Assembly (NCBI GenBank): GCA_902495075.1
Contig: CABUVO010000015.1
Coordinates: forward strand, 1 to 64,000
DNA: 64,000 bases
DNA from: an uncultured Porphyromonadaceae bacterium
Lineage (GTDB): Bacteria; Bacteroidota; Bacteroidia; Bacteroidales; Muribaculaceae
Direction: 5' to 3'
Shown here piece after piece: positions 1 to 8,293 of the stretch. The number at the start of each line of letters is the position of its first letter. Position 1 is the first letter of the stretch. The notes beneath the pieces are model-generated. The model saw nothing but the letters and a program-made list of their open reading frames with translations, was not told where the DNA came from and did no database searches. The position numbers and the translations under genes are program-made.

Positions 1-1059
1 GCGGCGCTTTGTCGTGATGAATCCAACTTCGGCACATGGGTCATCAATCATGCCTCCGGTTACAAGGGGAGTGCAACTAACTCCAATAACTCCAGCAATG
101 CCAAAAAGACGGCGCAAGCTATAATAAACCGGCTGCAAGCAAAGGGGCGCACCCCGGGACCGACGGGAATAGTATTGATGGACTATGCGGGCACGGATGC
201 CGCCTACAACGGCACATCTCTTGTGGATGCTATCATAGACAACAACTCAAGATACCACAAGGGAATCCTTCGCCTTCCCGTGCCTGAGGTGAGGTGGAAG
301 CCGGTTAGCGGCACTTCTAAAGACAATGTCCTGCTAAAGGTCACAGTAGCGGAAGGAATTCCCGATGATGTTGATGTGCAGCACATTGCCTATGATGCCA
401 ATCTCCGTTCGCGGGGAGATGAAGTTTCGTCGCGTAAGTATGGAGTGTTTTCAAAAGGATTCACCTGGAACTTCAGTGGAGATCCGGGAGCAGTCTCTCC
501 AATCTATAGGGTGCGGCTTAGTGGAGATGGCTATATTGATTCGGGAGAAGTGATAAGTGTGTTTAATAGCGGCAAGGTGACACTTGAGCCCGATATTTTT
601 GTCGATGATGCCCCTATGGGTGATGGGCAGACAGTAAGTGCCGGTCAGACAATCCGTTTCAGGAAAGAATCAGGATTTGAGGCGAGCGGTCCTTTCGAGG
701 CACGAAAAGTAGCGACATGGAATGCAACGATGCCGGATGTCGCGAAGTCCTCATTCACTTCTGACGGGGAATATGAAACATTCCTAATACCGGCTTCTTT
801 GGCTGGCAAATCAATAAGCCTGCAGGTTACACCCATATTGGAATCCGGGATGAATCAATTTTTCACATCCACTCCCCGGATATATAAATTGAATGTGATG
901 ACTGACACTCCTACGGGCATTGAAGATATTGCAGAGGGTTGCAAAGCATATGAGGAAATTTATACAATAGACGGTATTCGTGTCACAGGTAAAAATCTTA
1001 AGAAAGGAATTTATATCGTAGTGCACAACGGCACCACGATGAAAAAAACAGTAAATTAG
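1..1059 (+). CDS. C-terminal part of a secreted PI-PLC-like protein (5' end outside window)
   Basis: The reading frame is open from base 1 to a stop at 1057-1059, so this is the 3' part of a gene that begins upstream. An ATG at 175 is internal, because coding-like sequence precedes it. The segment around bases 160-240 (GIVLMDYAGTD, then LVDAIIDNN) resembles the end of the catalytic X domain of bacterial phosphatidylinositol-specific phospholipase C proteins. The following roughly 200 residues look like beta-rich accessory domains. The last 45 residues (YTIDGIRVTGKNLKKGIYIV, then a KKTVN end) match the C-terminal sorting-type domain common on exported Bacteroidales proteins. Secretion and phospholipase activity are inferred from these resemblances; the catalytic histidines would lie outside the window. 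Confidence 0.5.
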   Translation, partial: AALCRDESNFGTWVINHASGYKGSATNSNNSSNAKKTAQAIINRLQAKGRTPGPTGIVLMDYAGTDAAYNGTSLVDAIIDNNSRYHKGILRLPVPEVRWKPVSGTSKDNVLLKVTVAEGIPDDVDVQHIAYDANLRSRGDEVSSRKYGVFSKGFTWNFSGDPGAVSPIYRVRLSGDGYIDSGEVISVFNSGKVTLEPDIFVDDAPMGDGQTVSAGQTIRFRKESGFEASGPFEARKVATWNATMPDVAKSSFTSDGEYETFLIPASLAGKSISLQVTPILESGMNQFFTSTPRIYKLNVMTDTPTGIEDIAEGCKAYEEIYTIDGIRVTGKNLKKGIYIVVHNGTTMKKTVN

Positions 1060-1200
1060 CAATTGTAAGGATCGCCGGGTGGAAGAAGTGGTCCATTCCG
1101 GCATGTGATTCCACAGGCGTCCGGCCTTTTGGAATCATTAGAAACCGTCGTGAGACGTTACAGATCATATATTAATTTTCAAATAGAAAATTGTGAAAAG

Positions 1201-1234
1201 GCTGCGCGCTTCGTGAGAAACGCGCAGCTTTTTT
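1201..1234 (+). terminator. Rho-independent terminator after the PI-PLC-like gene
   Basis: An 8-bp GC stem (gctgcgcg with cgcgcagc) encloses a 12-nt loop and is followed by six T. It lies 140 bases after the stop. A weaker inverted repeat (tgattcca / tggaatca) lies at about 1106-1137. Confidence 0.8.
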
Positions 1235-1252
1235 AGTAAAATATAATATCCG

Positions 1253-2653
1253 CTAACTATTACTATCTTGCTGTTGATTGTTCAGGAGGGTTTGGCGGAT
1301 GAGGTCGGGAGAGGGGATCGGAAGGTCGCGGAGGAGGATATGGGAATACTCAGAGTAACATTTTTCGCGGATTGGGAGGATGATATCGAAAAGTCCTGAG
1401 TAAATTTCGCGGATGTCGGGAATGAAATCCATTTGCCCTTCGGAGTTATAGGCGCGGAGAAAATCAGAGATTGTGAAATCCTGTAATTCTATTGCGGGTG
1501 CTTCGCCATACTCACCATCCTTGATCCTGACGGAGTACAATAACCCGGCGGCATGCAGTTTGTCGGTAATTCTCGATACTATTCTTATGGGAAGATTGTA
1601 TAGTCGCGCTATATCGGTGTGTGACAGCGGTTTCTCACGCGCAATGAAGCGCTGGGCAACAACGCTCATCACAATCAAGGCTATGGAGTGCCAGCCATCG
1701 AGCGAGAGTTTATCGGAGTTGCCGTTGAAATTGAAAGTGAAAACATTCTGAAGCGAATAGGTGAGAACACACCCCGACAGCAACAACAACCACGAGAGCT
1801 GGAGCCATATAAGAAGCAACGGTAGAAATGCGAACGAACCATAGATGGCATTGTATTTCGATACATATATCTGACCATTGACAAACAGAAGCTGTAATAT
1901 TGTGAATGCAATAGCACAAATGGCACCCGAAATGGCGGCATATTTTATATCGACTTTCGTGTTTGGAATCAGAAGGAAAGAGAGGGAGAAGGCAACCCAG
2001 CACAAAATGACTGGGGCGGTTTCGAGAATGACGTTTACAACCGGGGTAAGGAATGGAAGATTGAGTTTGTCTTGTATGGTCGTAGACATGAATATCGAGA
2101 CACCCGATGAGCATATCATGAGAATAGGGATAATCAGACAGATTGCAATGTAATCGGTTATTTTCTGATAAAAAGAGCGTTGCCTCTTGATGTCCCAGAT
2201 CATGTTGAATGCATCTTCAATGCAGGAAAGGAGGGAAATCACTGTCCACAGCAGGAATAATATGCCAATGCCGACAAATATGCCCTGTGATGCTTCCGTG
2301 AGATACGAATCAACAAATTTGAGAGCTGCCGAAATTGCGGTGTGCTGTGAAGGGAAGAAGTTGTATAGTTCTTCCTGGAGATAATCCTGCAAGCCGAAAC
2401 CTCTTCCGATTGCCACAAGTAGCGCGATTGCCGGCACAAGTGCAAGCACTGTGGAATATGTCAGCGACATGGAGCGCGTTTGCAGATCGCGGTCGAGAAA
2501 AGAATTTACGGATAGGTTGATGGTGCGGATGATGCGCACGCGTGTGGTTTGACGCGGGTCGTTCCATACCCCCGTTATGCAGTAATCGATAGCATTCTTA
2601 ACTTTTGTTACCGCATTTGATATAAAATCCTTTATTTTATCGATGAATCCCAT
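1253..2653 (-). CDS. YihY/BrkB-family membrane protein with C-terminal winged-helix-like extension
   Basis: This 466-residue integral membrane protein belongs to the YihY/virulence factor BrkB family. The N-terminal 60 residues are soluble. Then comes the family core with about six hydrophobic helices, including SMSLTYSTVLALVPAIALL near residue 75 and YGSFAFLPLLLIWLQLSWL near residue 285. From about residue 325 a soluble tail follows (HTDIARLYNLPIRIVSRITD, then LHAAGLLYSV) that reads like a winged-helix domain, an extension seen in several Bacteroidales homologues. A longer frame runs to 2797, but that would place the start inside the RNase P RNA gene. The ATG at 2653, beginning MGFIDKIKDF, is the credible start. 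Molecular function of the family is unsettled. The coding strand becomes C-rich near the stop. Confidence 0.88.
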   Translation of the reverse strand: MGFIDKIKDFISNAVTKVKNAIDYCITGVWNDPRQTTRVRIIRTINLSVNSFLDRDLQTRSMSLTYSTVLALVPAIALLVAIGRGFGLQDYLQEELYNFFPSQHTAISAALKFVDSYLTEASQGIFVGIGILFLLWTVISLLSCIEDAFNMIWDIKRQRSFYQKITDYIAICLIIPILMICSSGVSIFMSTTIQDKLNLPFLTPVVNVILETAPVILCWVAFSLSFLLIPNTKVDIKYAAISGAICAIAFTILQLLFVNGQIYVSKYNAIYGSFAFLPLLLIWLQLSWLLLLSGCVLTYSLQNVFTFNFNGNSDKLSLDGWHSIALIVMSVVAQRFIAREKPLSHTDIARLYNLPIRIVSRITDKLHAAGLLYSVRIKDGEYGEAPAIELQDFTISDFLRAYNSEGQMDFIPDIREIYSGLFDIILPIREKCYSEYSHILLRDLPIPSPDLIRQTLLNNQQQDSNS

Positions 2654-2690
2654 GTCCGTAAACAACTCAAAAGCAATATATCTATATAAC

Positions 2691-2728
2691 AAAAAGGAGT
2701 CTTTGGTAGTTTTGCCGAAGACTCCTTT
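2691..2728 (-). terminator. Terminator of RNase P RNA
   Basis: On the minus strand a 14-base stem (aaaggagtctt with aagactccttt plus a GG/CC extension) is followed by TTTTTGTT. It lies ten bases past the predicted 3' end of rnpB and just upstream of the yihY-like start, so it separates the two transcripts. Confidence 0.85.
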
Positions 2729-2737
2729 GTAATGAAG

Positions 2738-3109
2738 AGACAGAGATGATGTAAGCCGGGTTATGTGCCCGGACGAGAATGCCCGGGTGTCTGTCATTTA
2801 TCTAAGCGCGTCGGTTGCCCGACGGCTTTAGCAGCCTACCCCTCGGCAATGGACGAGCAATCCTTAGCTGCCGGTATATTTGGCCTTGCAACTCGCGGGA
2901 TGTGCGGACCCCCGCTGTCGCCAGCGGAGCCGGTGGGCTCTTACCCCACCTTTTCACCCTTACCGCAAAACGCGGCGGTTATTTTCTGTCACATATCGCC
3001 CCGACGTCGCCGCCGGCTTTCCGTTAGGAAGCGCGATGCTCTGTGTTGCCCGGACTTTCCTCCTGACATCCGATGAACGGATGCCCGGCGACAGACCACA
3101 TTTCTGTCT
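2738..3109 (-). ncRNA. rnpB: RNase P RNA (bacterial type A)
   Basis: Catalytic RNA of ribonuclease P, which matures tRNA 5' ends. Read on the minus strand, the region contains the hallmark GAGGAAAGTCCGGGC near the 5' end (about 3050-3064), GC-rich helices through the middle, and the conserved 3' section ending in CCGGCTTACATCATC. The P1 helix closes the molecule: GACAGA near 3108 pairs with TCTGTC near 2740, which sets the ends to within a few bases. The length, about 372 nt, is normal. Short open frames across this region are artefacts of the structured RNA. Confidence 0.95.
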
Positions 3110-3164
3110 TATCTTATAACGGAGCCTTGCGACTCTTATTTTAAACAGTTTCTAAAAATACCCG

Positions 3165-4031
3165 CTAAATCTTTTTTTGAATCGTATCTGAGTCCTCCGT
3201 TTTTTCAGCTGAAGGGTTATTATCGGAAACAGCAGGAGATAAGTTTGAGTCAGATTTACTTTCTTGTTTTGGGTCTTCGTTATTTTCGGTTTTTAATTTT
3301 TGTTGAGCCTCTTCTGCTGCTTTGCGGGCTGCTTCTTCGCTCTGGCGCGCGGCTTCTGTATTGGCTTTTGCCTGGGCGAGTCTTGCCTTCGCCTCTTTTG
3401 CCTCCTCTTTGGCAGCGCGTTCCTGTTCCTTGGCGAGGCGACGCGCCTCTTTTTCGATGTCGGCTGCTGTTTTCTTACGACGCGGTAGACTCAAGAATCC
3501 ATTGATTCCCCAGAGAATGAATGCAGCTCCGGATATTATACTGCCAATGGTATGTTCTTTTCCGGGATCCTGATAATCTGTTTTCAGGAGCATGACCCAT
3601 ACTCCTGCTGCTATGGTTGCCAAAGGTATGATATAAAGCCACGCCGGAGCCCCGTTTACACGTCTCCCTTTCACTATCCATACGATTTGAGCCAAAGAAA
3701 CAATAATCAGAGAAACACCCAGCGAAATATTGAGGTTTCCCAGAAGTCCGGACGGCATGCACAGCAGGAGCACTCCCCATACCAGAGATATGATGGCTGT
3801 GCCTGTGGAAAACCAAGGACGACTTACAATCACCCCGTTAGCGTCGCGGTGAGGTCGCAAAGATGCAATAAGGAAGAATAAGCCCGGAATGATGAAGACA
3901 ATGCCAACACCCATCATCACGTATTTAAGCACGGGCTGTGATTCTTCAACAGCCTGATGATTAAAAACCAATAAGCATATGCCTGCCACCAAAGCAATCA
4001 GATATGCCAATGCGTATATAATTTTCCTCAT
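3165..4031 (-). CDS. DUF308/HdeD-like membrane protein with alanine/glutamate-rich coiled-coil tail
   Basis: This is a 288-residue protein. Residues 1-190 hold about six hydrophobic segments arranged as in HdeD/DUF308 membrane proteins (for example YVMMGVGIVFIIPGLFFLIA near 40). Residues 195-260 form a highly charged A/E/K/R-rich helix (EARRLAKEQERAAKEEAKEA) that should be a coiled coil in the cytoplasm. The last 30 residues are a low-complexity S/E/D-rich tail. The start ATG at 4031 follows a typical AT-rich leader. The role is unknown; HdeD relatives are linked to acid stress in enterics, but I would not transfer that function here. Confidence 0.7.
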   Translation of the reverse strand: MRKIIYALAYLIALVAGICLLVFNHQAVEESQPVLKYVMMGVGIVFIIPGLFFLIASLRPHRDANGVIVSRPWFSTGTAIISLVWGVLLLCMPSGLLGNLNISLGVSLIIVSLAQIVWIVKGRRVNGAPAWLYIIPLATIAAGVWVMLLKTDYQDPGKEHTIGSIISGAAFILWGINGFLSLPRRKKTAADIEKEARRLAKEQERAAKEEAKEAKARLAQAKANTEAARQSEEAARKAAEEAQQKLKTENNEDPKQESKSDSNLSPAVSDNNPSAEKTEDSDTIQKKI

Positions 4032-4085
4032 AATATAAATTGTTTTATATTAAAAGGAATTAACATAGGGAAAGGTTTAAGCGGA

Positions 4086-4213
4086 TTGCGAAATTGGGGG
4101 CGGATAGGGCGGAGATAGGGCGGAATGGGGCTGGATGGGGATGGGACGCGACACGGGCGGATATAGGGCAGAATGGGGATGGATGGGGTAGATGGGGATA
4201 GGGCGCGACACGG
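4086..4213. repeat. G-rich degenerate tandem tract (intergenic)
   Basis: About 128 bases made of short variants of GGGGATGG and GATAGGGCGG. There are two longer units of about 55 bases, each ending in a near-identical GCGACACGGGC segment (around 4147 and 4203). Read on the minus strand, which is the sense strand of the kinase-like gene ending at 4215, it is C-rich and G-poor. Similar tracts lie at 30062-30123 and 39843-39903. Confidence 0.75.
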
Positions 4214-4214
4214 G

Positions 4215-4826
4215 CTATGGGGTGGGGAGGGCGGAGAGGATGAGGGGGAGGAGAGCTTCGGTAGAGAGGCGGGAGGAATTGAAGGTCAGATCGTAGTTGT
4301 CGGCGCGCCCCCAGTGCTGGTTGGTGAAATAATTGTAGTAGCTTTCGCGTGAGCGGTCAAATTTACGGGCTTTTTCCAACGCCTCTTCCATCGATTTCGC
4401 CTCACCTCGTTCGAGGATGGCTTTGGCGCGATGTTCTTCCGGCGCATGAACGAATATACTCAACAAGCCTGGATGATCACGCATCACATAGTCTGCCGTC
4501 CTGCCCACAATAACACATGACCCTTTTTCGCATATGGATTTTATGACGTCACTCTGGGCGCGGTAAAGATTGTCGTCGCTAAGTGTGTATGAACTGAATG
4601 ATGCGGATGGGGAGCCATAGTTGAACGACAGGAACGAGCGGAGTATTGAGGGCTTTTTCTCATCCGCTTTCAGGAAAAGTTCTTTTGAAAAACCGAGGGC
4701 ATCGGCAGCTTCCGACAGCAGTTCCTTGTCGTAATAGGGCACATTCAGTGTCTCAGCGAGTCTTTTGCCGAGTTTTCTTCCTCCTGCACCATATTGGCGT
4801 CCAATCACAATTATAAAATCATTCAT
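4215..4826 (-). CDS. Cytidylate kinase-like family protein
   Basis: A 203-residue P-loop kinase of the cytidylate-kinase-like family (the type annotated PF13189). The N-terminus IVIGRQYGAGGRKLGKRLAE holds the phosphate-binding loop. VGRTADYVMRDHPGLLSIFV near 115 and an arginine-rich helix (KFDRSRESYYNYFTNQHWG) near 160 match the family's NMP-binding and lid regions. It is not the housekeeping Cmk, which is longer and has a different core. The substrate is unproven. The start at 4826 lies only five bases from a -7 element on the same strand (4831-4838), so the mRNA is probably leaderless or nearly so. The last 20 codons are strongly C-rich. Confidence 0.8.
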   Translation of the reverse strand: MNDFIIVIGRQYGAGGRKLGKRLAETLNVPYYDKELLSEAADALGFSKELFLKADEKKPSILRSFLSFNYGSPSASFSSYTLSDDNLYRAQSDVIKSICEKGSCVIVGRTADYVMRDHPGLLSIFVHAPEEHRAKAILERGEAKSMEEALEKARKFDRSRESYYNYFTNQHWGRADNYDLTFNSSRLSTEALLPLILSALPTP

Positions 4827-4830
4827 ATGG

Positions 4831-4859
4831 CAAAATTACAAAAATAATTTGTAATTTTG
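4831..4859. promoter_or_regulatory. Symmetric divergent promoter
   Basis: A perfect 12-bp inverted repeat (caaaattacaaa and tttgtaattttg) around a 5-base centre. Each arm carries TAATTTTG, a match to the Bacteroidetes -7 consensus TAnnTTTG, facing outward towards the genes starting at 4826 (minus) and 4887 (plus). Confidence 0.65.
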
Positions 4860-4886
4860 CAGTATAGAACACAGGAAATATATCTT

Positions 4887-5261
4887 ATGAGTGTAGAAGA
4901 AAAGATAAATATCCCGGAAGATGAAGGGATGCGCATATATGAATATATCGTAGATAATGCCGAGTCTGATTCCCTTCAGATGGGGGATATGGTGATGAAG
5001 CTTCGACATGCCGACACTACAGGTCAATTCCTCTGCAGCACTGCGCGTTATCTCGCAGCTGTGGATCGCGAACGTTTCGACCAATGGATTGCACCTCTTG
5101 TGGAAGGTGCAATAGAGAAGGATCGTGATCGCCGCTACATAGGTTCTCTTCTTGAGGCTCTCTGGGGGCAGGATTATGCTGAAAGAGTGGAGGAACTGAA
5201 GGAGAGTGATGACAATTTCCGCCGCATTTACAAAAGAATTTATTCAGAAGGTCCGCTCTGA
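4887..5261 (+). CDS. Conserved small helical protein of unknown function
   Basis: A 124-residue, mostly charged and apparently all-helical soluble protein beginning MSVEEKINIPEDEGMRIYEY. I do not recognise a named family. The frame extends to an ATG at 4857, but that codon overlaps the -7 promoter element, so the ATG at 4887 is preferred; a purine-rich aggaaa precedes it by about 10 bases. It has no signal peptide and no cysteine-based motif. It is divergent from the kinase-like gene, and a cyclophilin gene follows 49 bases downstream. Confidence 0.7.
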   Translation: MSVEEKINIPEDEGMRIYEYIVDNAESDSLQMGDMVMKLRHADTTGQFLCSTARYLAAVDRERFDQWIAPLVEGAIEKDRDRRYIGSLLEALWGQDYAERVEELKESDDNFRRIYKRIYSEGPL

Positions 5262-5310
5262 CAAGCGTCTCTTCCGGTTAAACTTTTGTCGGAAAAATTG
5301 TTATATAAAC

Positions 5311-6129
5311 ATGAGAAAGATAATTTACACATTGATAATGTTTATGGCTATGGCAACAGCTACAGCGCAAAACCCGTCGCAACTCCCTGCCGGACCGGTG
5401 GTGGATGTGAAGACTTCATTGGGCGATATAAAGATTAAGCTTTATGATGATACGCCCAAACATCGCGATAACTTTTTGAAACTTGTGAAAGACGGATATT
5501 ACAATGGAGTCCTCTTTCATCGCGTGATCAAGGATTTTATGGTCCAGACCGGTGATCCGGAATCGGTAAACGCTGATTCCACAAAGATGCTCGGAAGTGG
5601 AGGACCCGGATATCAGATAGATGCAGAGATCCTTTATCCTACGCATTATCATAAGTATGGCGCTCTTGCATCCGCCCGCACCGGCGACAATATGAATCCC
5701 GAACGCAAAAGCAGCGGTTCGCAGTTCTATATTGTGACAGGTCAGAAATTTGATGACCACCAGCTTGATGGGTTGGCATACCGCCAGACCATGGAGAAGC
5801 GACAGGCATATTTCCGTGAGCTCTGCAAGAAGAATGAGGCAAAAATACGTGAAATAGTGAACTCCGGCAATAAAGAGGCAGAGGAGGCATATCGCATGGA
5901 GCTTATCAAAGAGACAGAAGCGGCTGTGCCGGAGGCTCCACTACCTGATAATATCCGCAATGATTATAAAAACATCGGGGGCACTCCGCACCTTGACGGC
6001 ACTTACACTGTGTTTGGCGAGGTGATAAGTGATATGGACACTGTAGAGAAGATCCAGAATTCCGCTACGGGTCGTGGGGATCGTCCGAAAGAGGATATCC
6101 GTATCATCTCCATGAAAGTAGAAAAATAG
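5311..6129 (+). CDS. Secreted cyclophilin-type peptidyl-prolyl cis-trans isomerase
   Basis: A 272-residue protein that catalyses proline isomerisation during protein folding in the periplasm. Residues 1-19 (MRKIIYTLIMFMAMATATAQ) are a signal peptide. The cyclophilin domain follows, with VKTSLGDIKIKLYDDTPKHR, the active-site FHRVIKDFMVQTGD near 80, and SGSQFYIVTG near 135. A charged insertion of about 80 residues (around 160-235) splits the fold before the terminal HLDGTYTVFGEVISDMDTV, a layout common in Bacteroidales cyclophilins. Longer frames reach back to 5206 and would overlap the upstream gene; the signal peptide fixes the start at 5311. Confidence 0.92.
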   Translation: MRKIIYTLIMFMAMATATAQNPSQLPAGPVVDVKTSLGDIKIKLYDDTPKHRDNFLKLVKDGYYNGVLFHRVIKDFMVQTGDPESVNADSTKMLGSGGPGYQIDAEILYPTHYHKYGALASARTGDNMNPERKSSGSQFYIVTGQKFDDHQLDGLAYRQTMEKRQAYFRELCKKNEAKIREIVNSGNKEAEEAYRMELIKETEAAVPEAPLPDNIRNDYKNIGGTPHLDGTYTVFGEVISDMDTVEKIQNSATGRGDRPKEDIRIISMKVEK

Positions 6130-6160
6130 AGAAAATAAAAATAGATTTTCCGAAAAAATA

Positions 6161-6226
6161 CGCCAAATATACAGGATAATTTTGTCAAGTTAAATAAAAT
6201 CCGTATATTTGGCGTTGATTTTTGAG
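6161..6226 (+). terminator. Long-stem terminator after the cyclophilin gene
   Basis: The arms cgccaaatatac-a-ggat and atcc-gtatatttggcg pair over 16 bp with one bulged A, around a 22-base loop, and are followed by a T-rich tail. Confidence 0.75.
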
Positions 6227-6312
6227 TTGTCGCAAACGATAGCACAAAATGTATTATTATGCCTGTGGCTGCAAAGCGGTCGCAGTAATGCAAAGACAAT
6301 AACAATATTGAT

Positions 6313-8163
6313 ATGAACGAGCTTGAAAAGACGGTTCCCGCAGAGGAACAGGTCAACCCCACTCCCTCTGAAGCGTGTGCAGTAGAAACATCTCCGGCTG
6401 AAGATATCTCTGAGGCTACCGACCGCATCGAAGACGCGGCGGAAGAGGAGACCCCGGTGAATTACCATAATATGAGCAAAGCCGAACTCAATGAGGCTAT
6501 GCGGGCAATCCTGGCTGAAAACCGTATGGATGCCCATAAGGAAGTGACGGCAATCAAGCAGGCGTTTTTCAATATCCGCAGCCGCGAGACAATGGATGAG
6601 GTGAATGCTTTTGTCGAGGCAGGAAATGATCCGAAGGATTTTTCTTCTATGCCCGATGAGGAGGAAACCGAGTTCAAGAAAATGTATACCGAATTCAAGG
6701 AGAAACGTGCCGACTATCTCGCTGCCGAAGAGGCTCGTCGTCAGGAAAACCTGCAGAAGAAGCAAGCTATTCTTGATCAGATACGCACAATTGCCGAAGA
6801 TATTGACAATGTGAATGTCAAGTTCCCCGAATTCCAGCAGCTCCAGCAGGATTTCAAGGCTATAAAGGATATTCCTGCCACAGCCGAGACTGAGATATGG
6901 AAGAATTTCCAGACTGTAGTGGAACAGTTCTATGATCATCTCAAGATGAACAAAGAACTTCGCGACCTTGATTTCAAGAAGAATCTCGAGGCAAAGAAAG
7001 CGCTCGTAGAGGAGGCTAAAAAACTTGAAGAGCAAAGTGATCCTGTTGCTGCGTTCCGTTCTCTGCAGTCGCTTCATGACGAATGGCGCAACATCGGTCC
7101 GGTAGCCAAAGAACTTCGCGAAAGTCTTTGGGATGAATTCAAGGAGGCTTCAACAGTGATCAACAAGCGTCACCAGGAATATTTCGAACAGCGTAAAGCC
7201 ACAGAGCAGGCAAATGAGGAAGCCAAGACCAAGCTCTGTGAGGAGATAGAGGCAATAGATCTTTCCACATTGAATTCCTTCAATGCATGGACAGCCGCCA
7301 CCGATAAGGTGATAGAACTTCAGAAAAAATGGAAGGAATATGGTTTTGCTTCCAAAAAGGCGAATACAGTTCTTTATACCAGATTCCGCAAGGCTTGTGA
7401 TGACTTCTTCTCCGGCAAGACTGAATATTTCCAGAAGACCAAGGATGAGTTTAATGCTAATCTTGAGAAGAAGACCGCTCTATGCGAGAAGGCGGAAGCT
7501 CTCAAGGAAACCGATGATATCCGCAAGGCAGCCAATGAGATTGTGAAACTTCAGGCTGAATGGAAGAAGATAGGAAGTGTGCCCCGTAAACAGAGCGATG
7601 CAATATGGCAACGTTTCCAGACAGCATGCAACTATTTCTTTGACGAACGTAAGAAACTCAATTCCGCAAAGCGCGATGAAGAGAATGCAAATCTTGATGC
7701 CAAACGTGCGATCATTGCAAAGCTTAAAGAGTTGCCGCTTGATGGCGATCGCCGTGAGGTTATCGGTCAGGTAAAAGAGCTTCAGGCTGAATGGCAGAAA
7801 ATCGGATTTGTGCCTTTCAAACTTAAAGATAAGGTTTATGCTGAATATCGCGAGGCTTGTGATGCTCTTTATGGCGCATATGAGGCACGTGAGAACAAGG
7901 CGAGAATGTCCAATTTCCGTGAGCGCGTGAACGAACTTAAGGGCGGCGGTCAGAAACTTGATCGCGAACGCGATAAGTTGCTTCGCGCGTATGAAGCTCG
8001 TAAGGCTGAGCTCAAGACTATTGAGAACAATATGGGATTCTTCAATGTGAAGAGTTCTGCAGGAAATTCCATGGTCAAGGAGATGGAGAATAAGATCAAG
8101 CGTCTTAAAGAAGATATGGCTCAAATCGAAGAAAAGATTGCCATACTTGATGCAGAGGCTTGA
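6313..8163 (+). CDS. DUF349 repeat protein
   Basis: A 616-residue cytoplasmic protein. The first 60 residues are acidic and disordered. The rest is a helical repeat array in which about five DUF349 units can be seen, each with a W-x-x-I/Y-G signature and a later aromatic F/Y: EWRNIGPVAKELRESLWDEF near 257, KWKEYGFASKKANTVLYTRF near 339, EWKKIGSVPRKQSDAIWQRF near 416 and EWQKIGFVPFKLKDKVYAEY near 494, plus a degenerate first unit near 175. The final 80 residues form a coiled coil. Such proteins are conserved single-copy genes in Bacteroidota; their function is not known. A terminator follows at 8190. Confidence 0.88.
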   Translation: MNELEKTVPAEEQVNPTPSEACAVETSPAEDISEATDRIEDAAEEETPVNYHNMSKAELNEAMRAILAENRMDAHKEVTAIKQAFFNIRSRETMDEVNAFVEAGNDPKDFSSMPDEEETEFKKMYTEFKEKRADYLAAEEARRQENLQKKQAILDQIRTIAEDIDNVNVKFPEFQQLQQDFKAIKDIPATAETEIWKNFQTVVEQFYDHLKMNKELRDLDFKKNLEAKKALVEEAKKLEEQSDPVAAFRSLQSLHDEWRNIGPVAKELRESLWDEFKEASTVINKRHQEYFEQRKATEQANEEAKTKLCEEIEAIDLSTLNSFNAWTAATDKVIELQKKWKEYGFASKKANTVLYTRFRKACDDFFSGKTEYFQKTKDEFNANLEKKTALCEKAEALKETDDIRKAANEIVKLQAEWKKIGSVPRKQSDAIWQRFQTACNYFFDERKKLNSAKRDEENANLDAKRAIIAKLKELPLDGDRREVIGQVKELQAEWQKIGFVPFKLKDKVYAEYREACDALYGAYEARENKARMSNFRERVNELKGGGQKLDRERDKLLRAYEARKAELKTIENNMGFFNVKSSAGNSMVKEMENKIKRLKEDMAQIEEKIAILDAEA

Positions 8164-8189
8164 TAAAGAGATATTTCAGAAACTTGGAA

Positions 8190-8216
8190 GGACGCGCGTT
8201 TCGTGCGTCCTTTCTT
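8190..8216 (+). terminator. Terminator of the DUF349 gene
   Basis: ggacgcgcg and cgtgcgtcc pair with one mismatch around a TTT loop, followed by TTTCTT. Confidence 0.75.
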
Positions 8217-8229
8217 ACCTCCGGATGCG

Positions 8230-8251
8230 ACAAAACTGCATGCAGTTTTGT
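8230..8251. repeat. Perfect 22-bp palindrome upstream of the Sel1-repeat gene
   Basis: The half-site acaaaactgca is followed directly by its exact reverse complement. It lies 43 bases before the ATG at 8294 and has no T-tract, so an operator for a dimeric regulator fits better than a terminator. Confidence 0.6.
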
Positions 8252-8293
8252 TATAGGTAAAGGAGTCATAAGAGACTTCAATACCGAAGTGAC

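Noticed and set aside
2654..2797. N-terminal extension of the YihY-family protein to 2797
   Set aside because: It would overlap the 3' end of RNase P RNA and its terminator; the ATG at 2653 begins the conserved part.
2765..3119. Open frames of 70-103 codons on the plus strand
   Set aside because: They run through RNase P RNA on the opposite strand and have no protein-like features.
6190..7077. 295-codon minus-strand frame
   Set aside because: It is antisense to the DUF349 gene; the lysine/glutamate-rich repeats of that gene produce a long leucine/phenylalanine-rich mirror frame.
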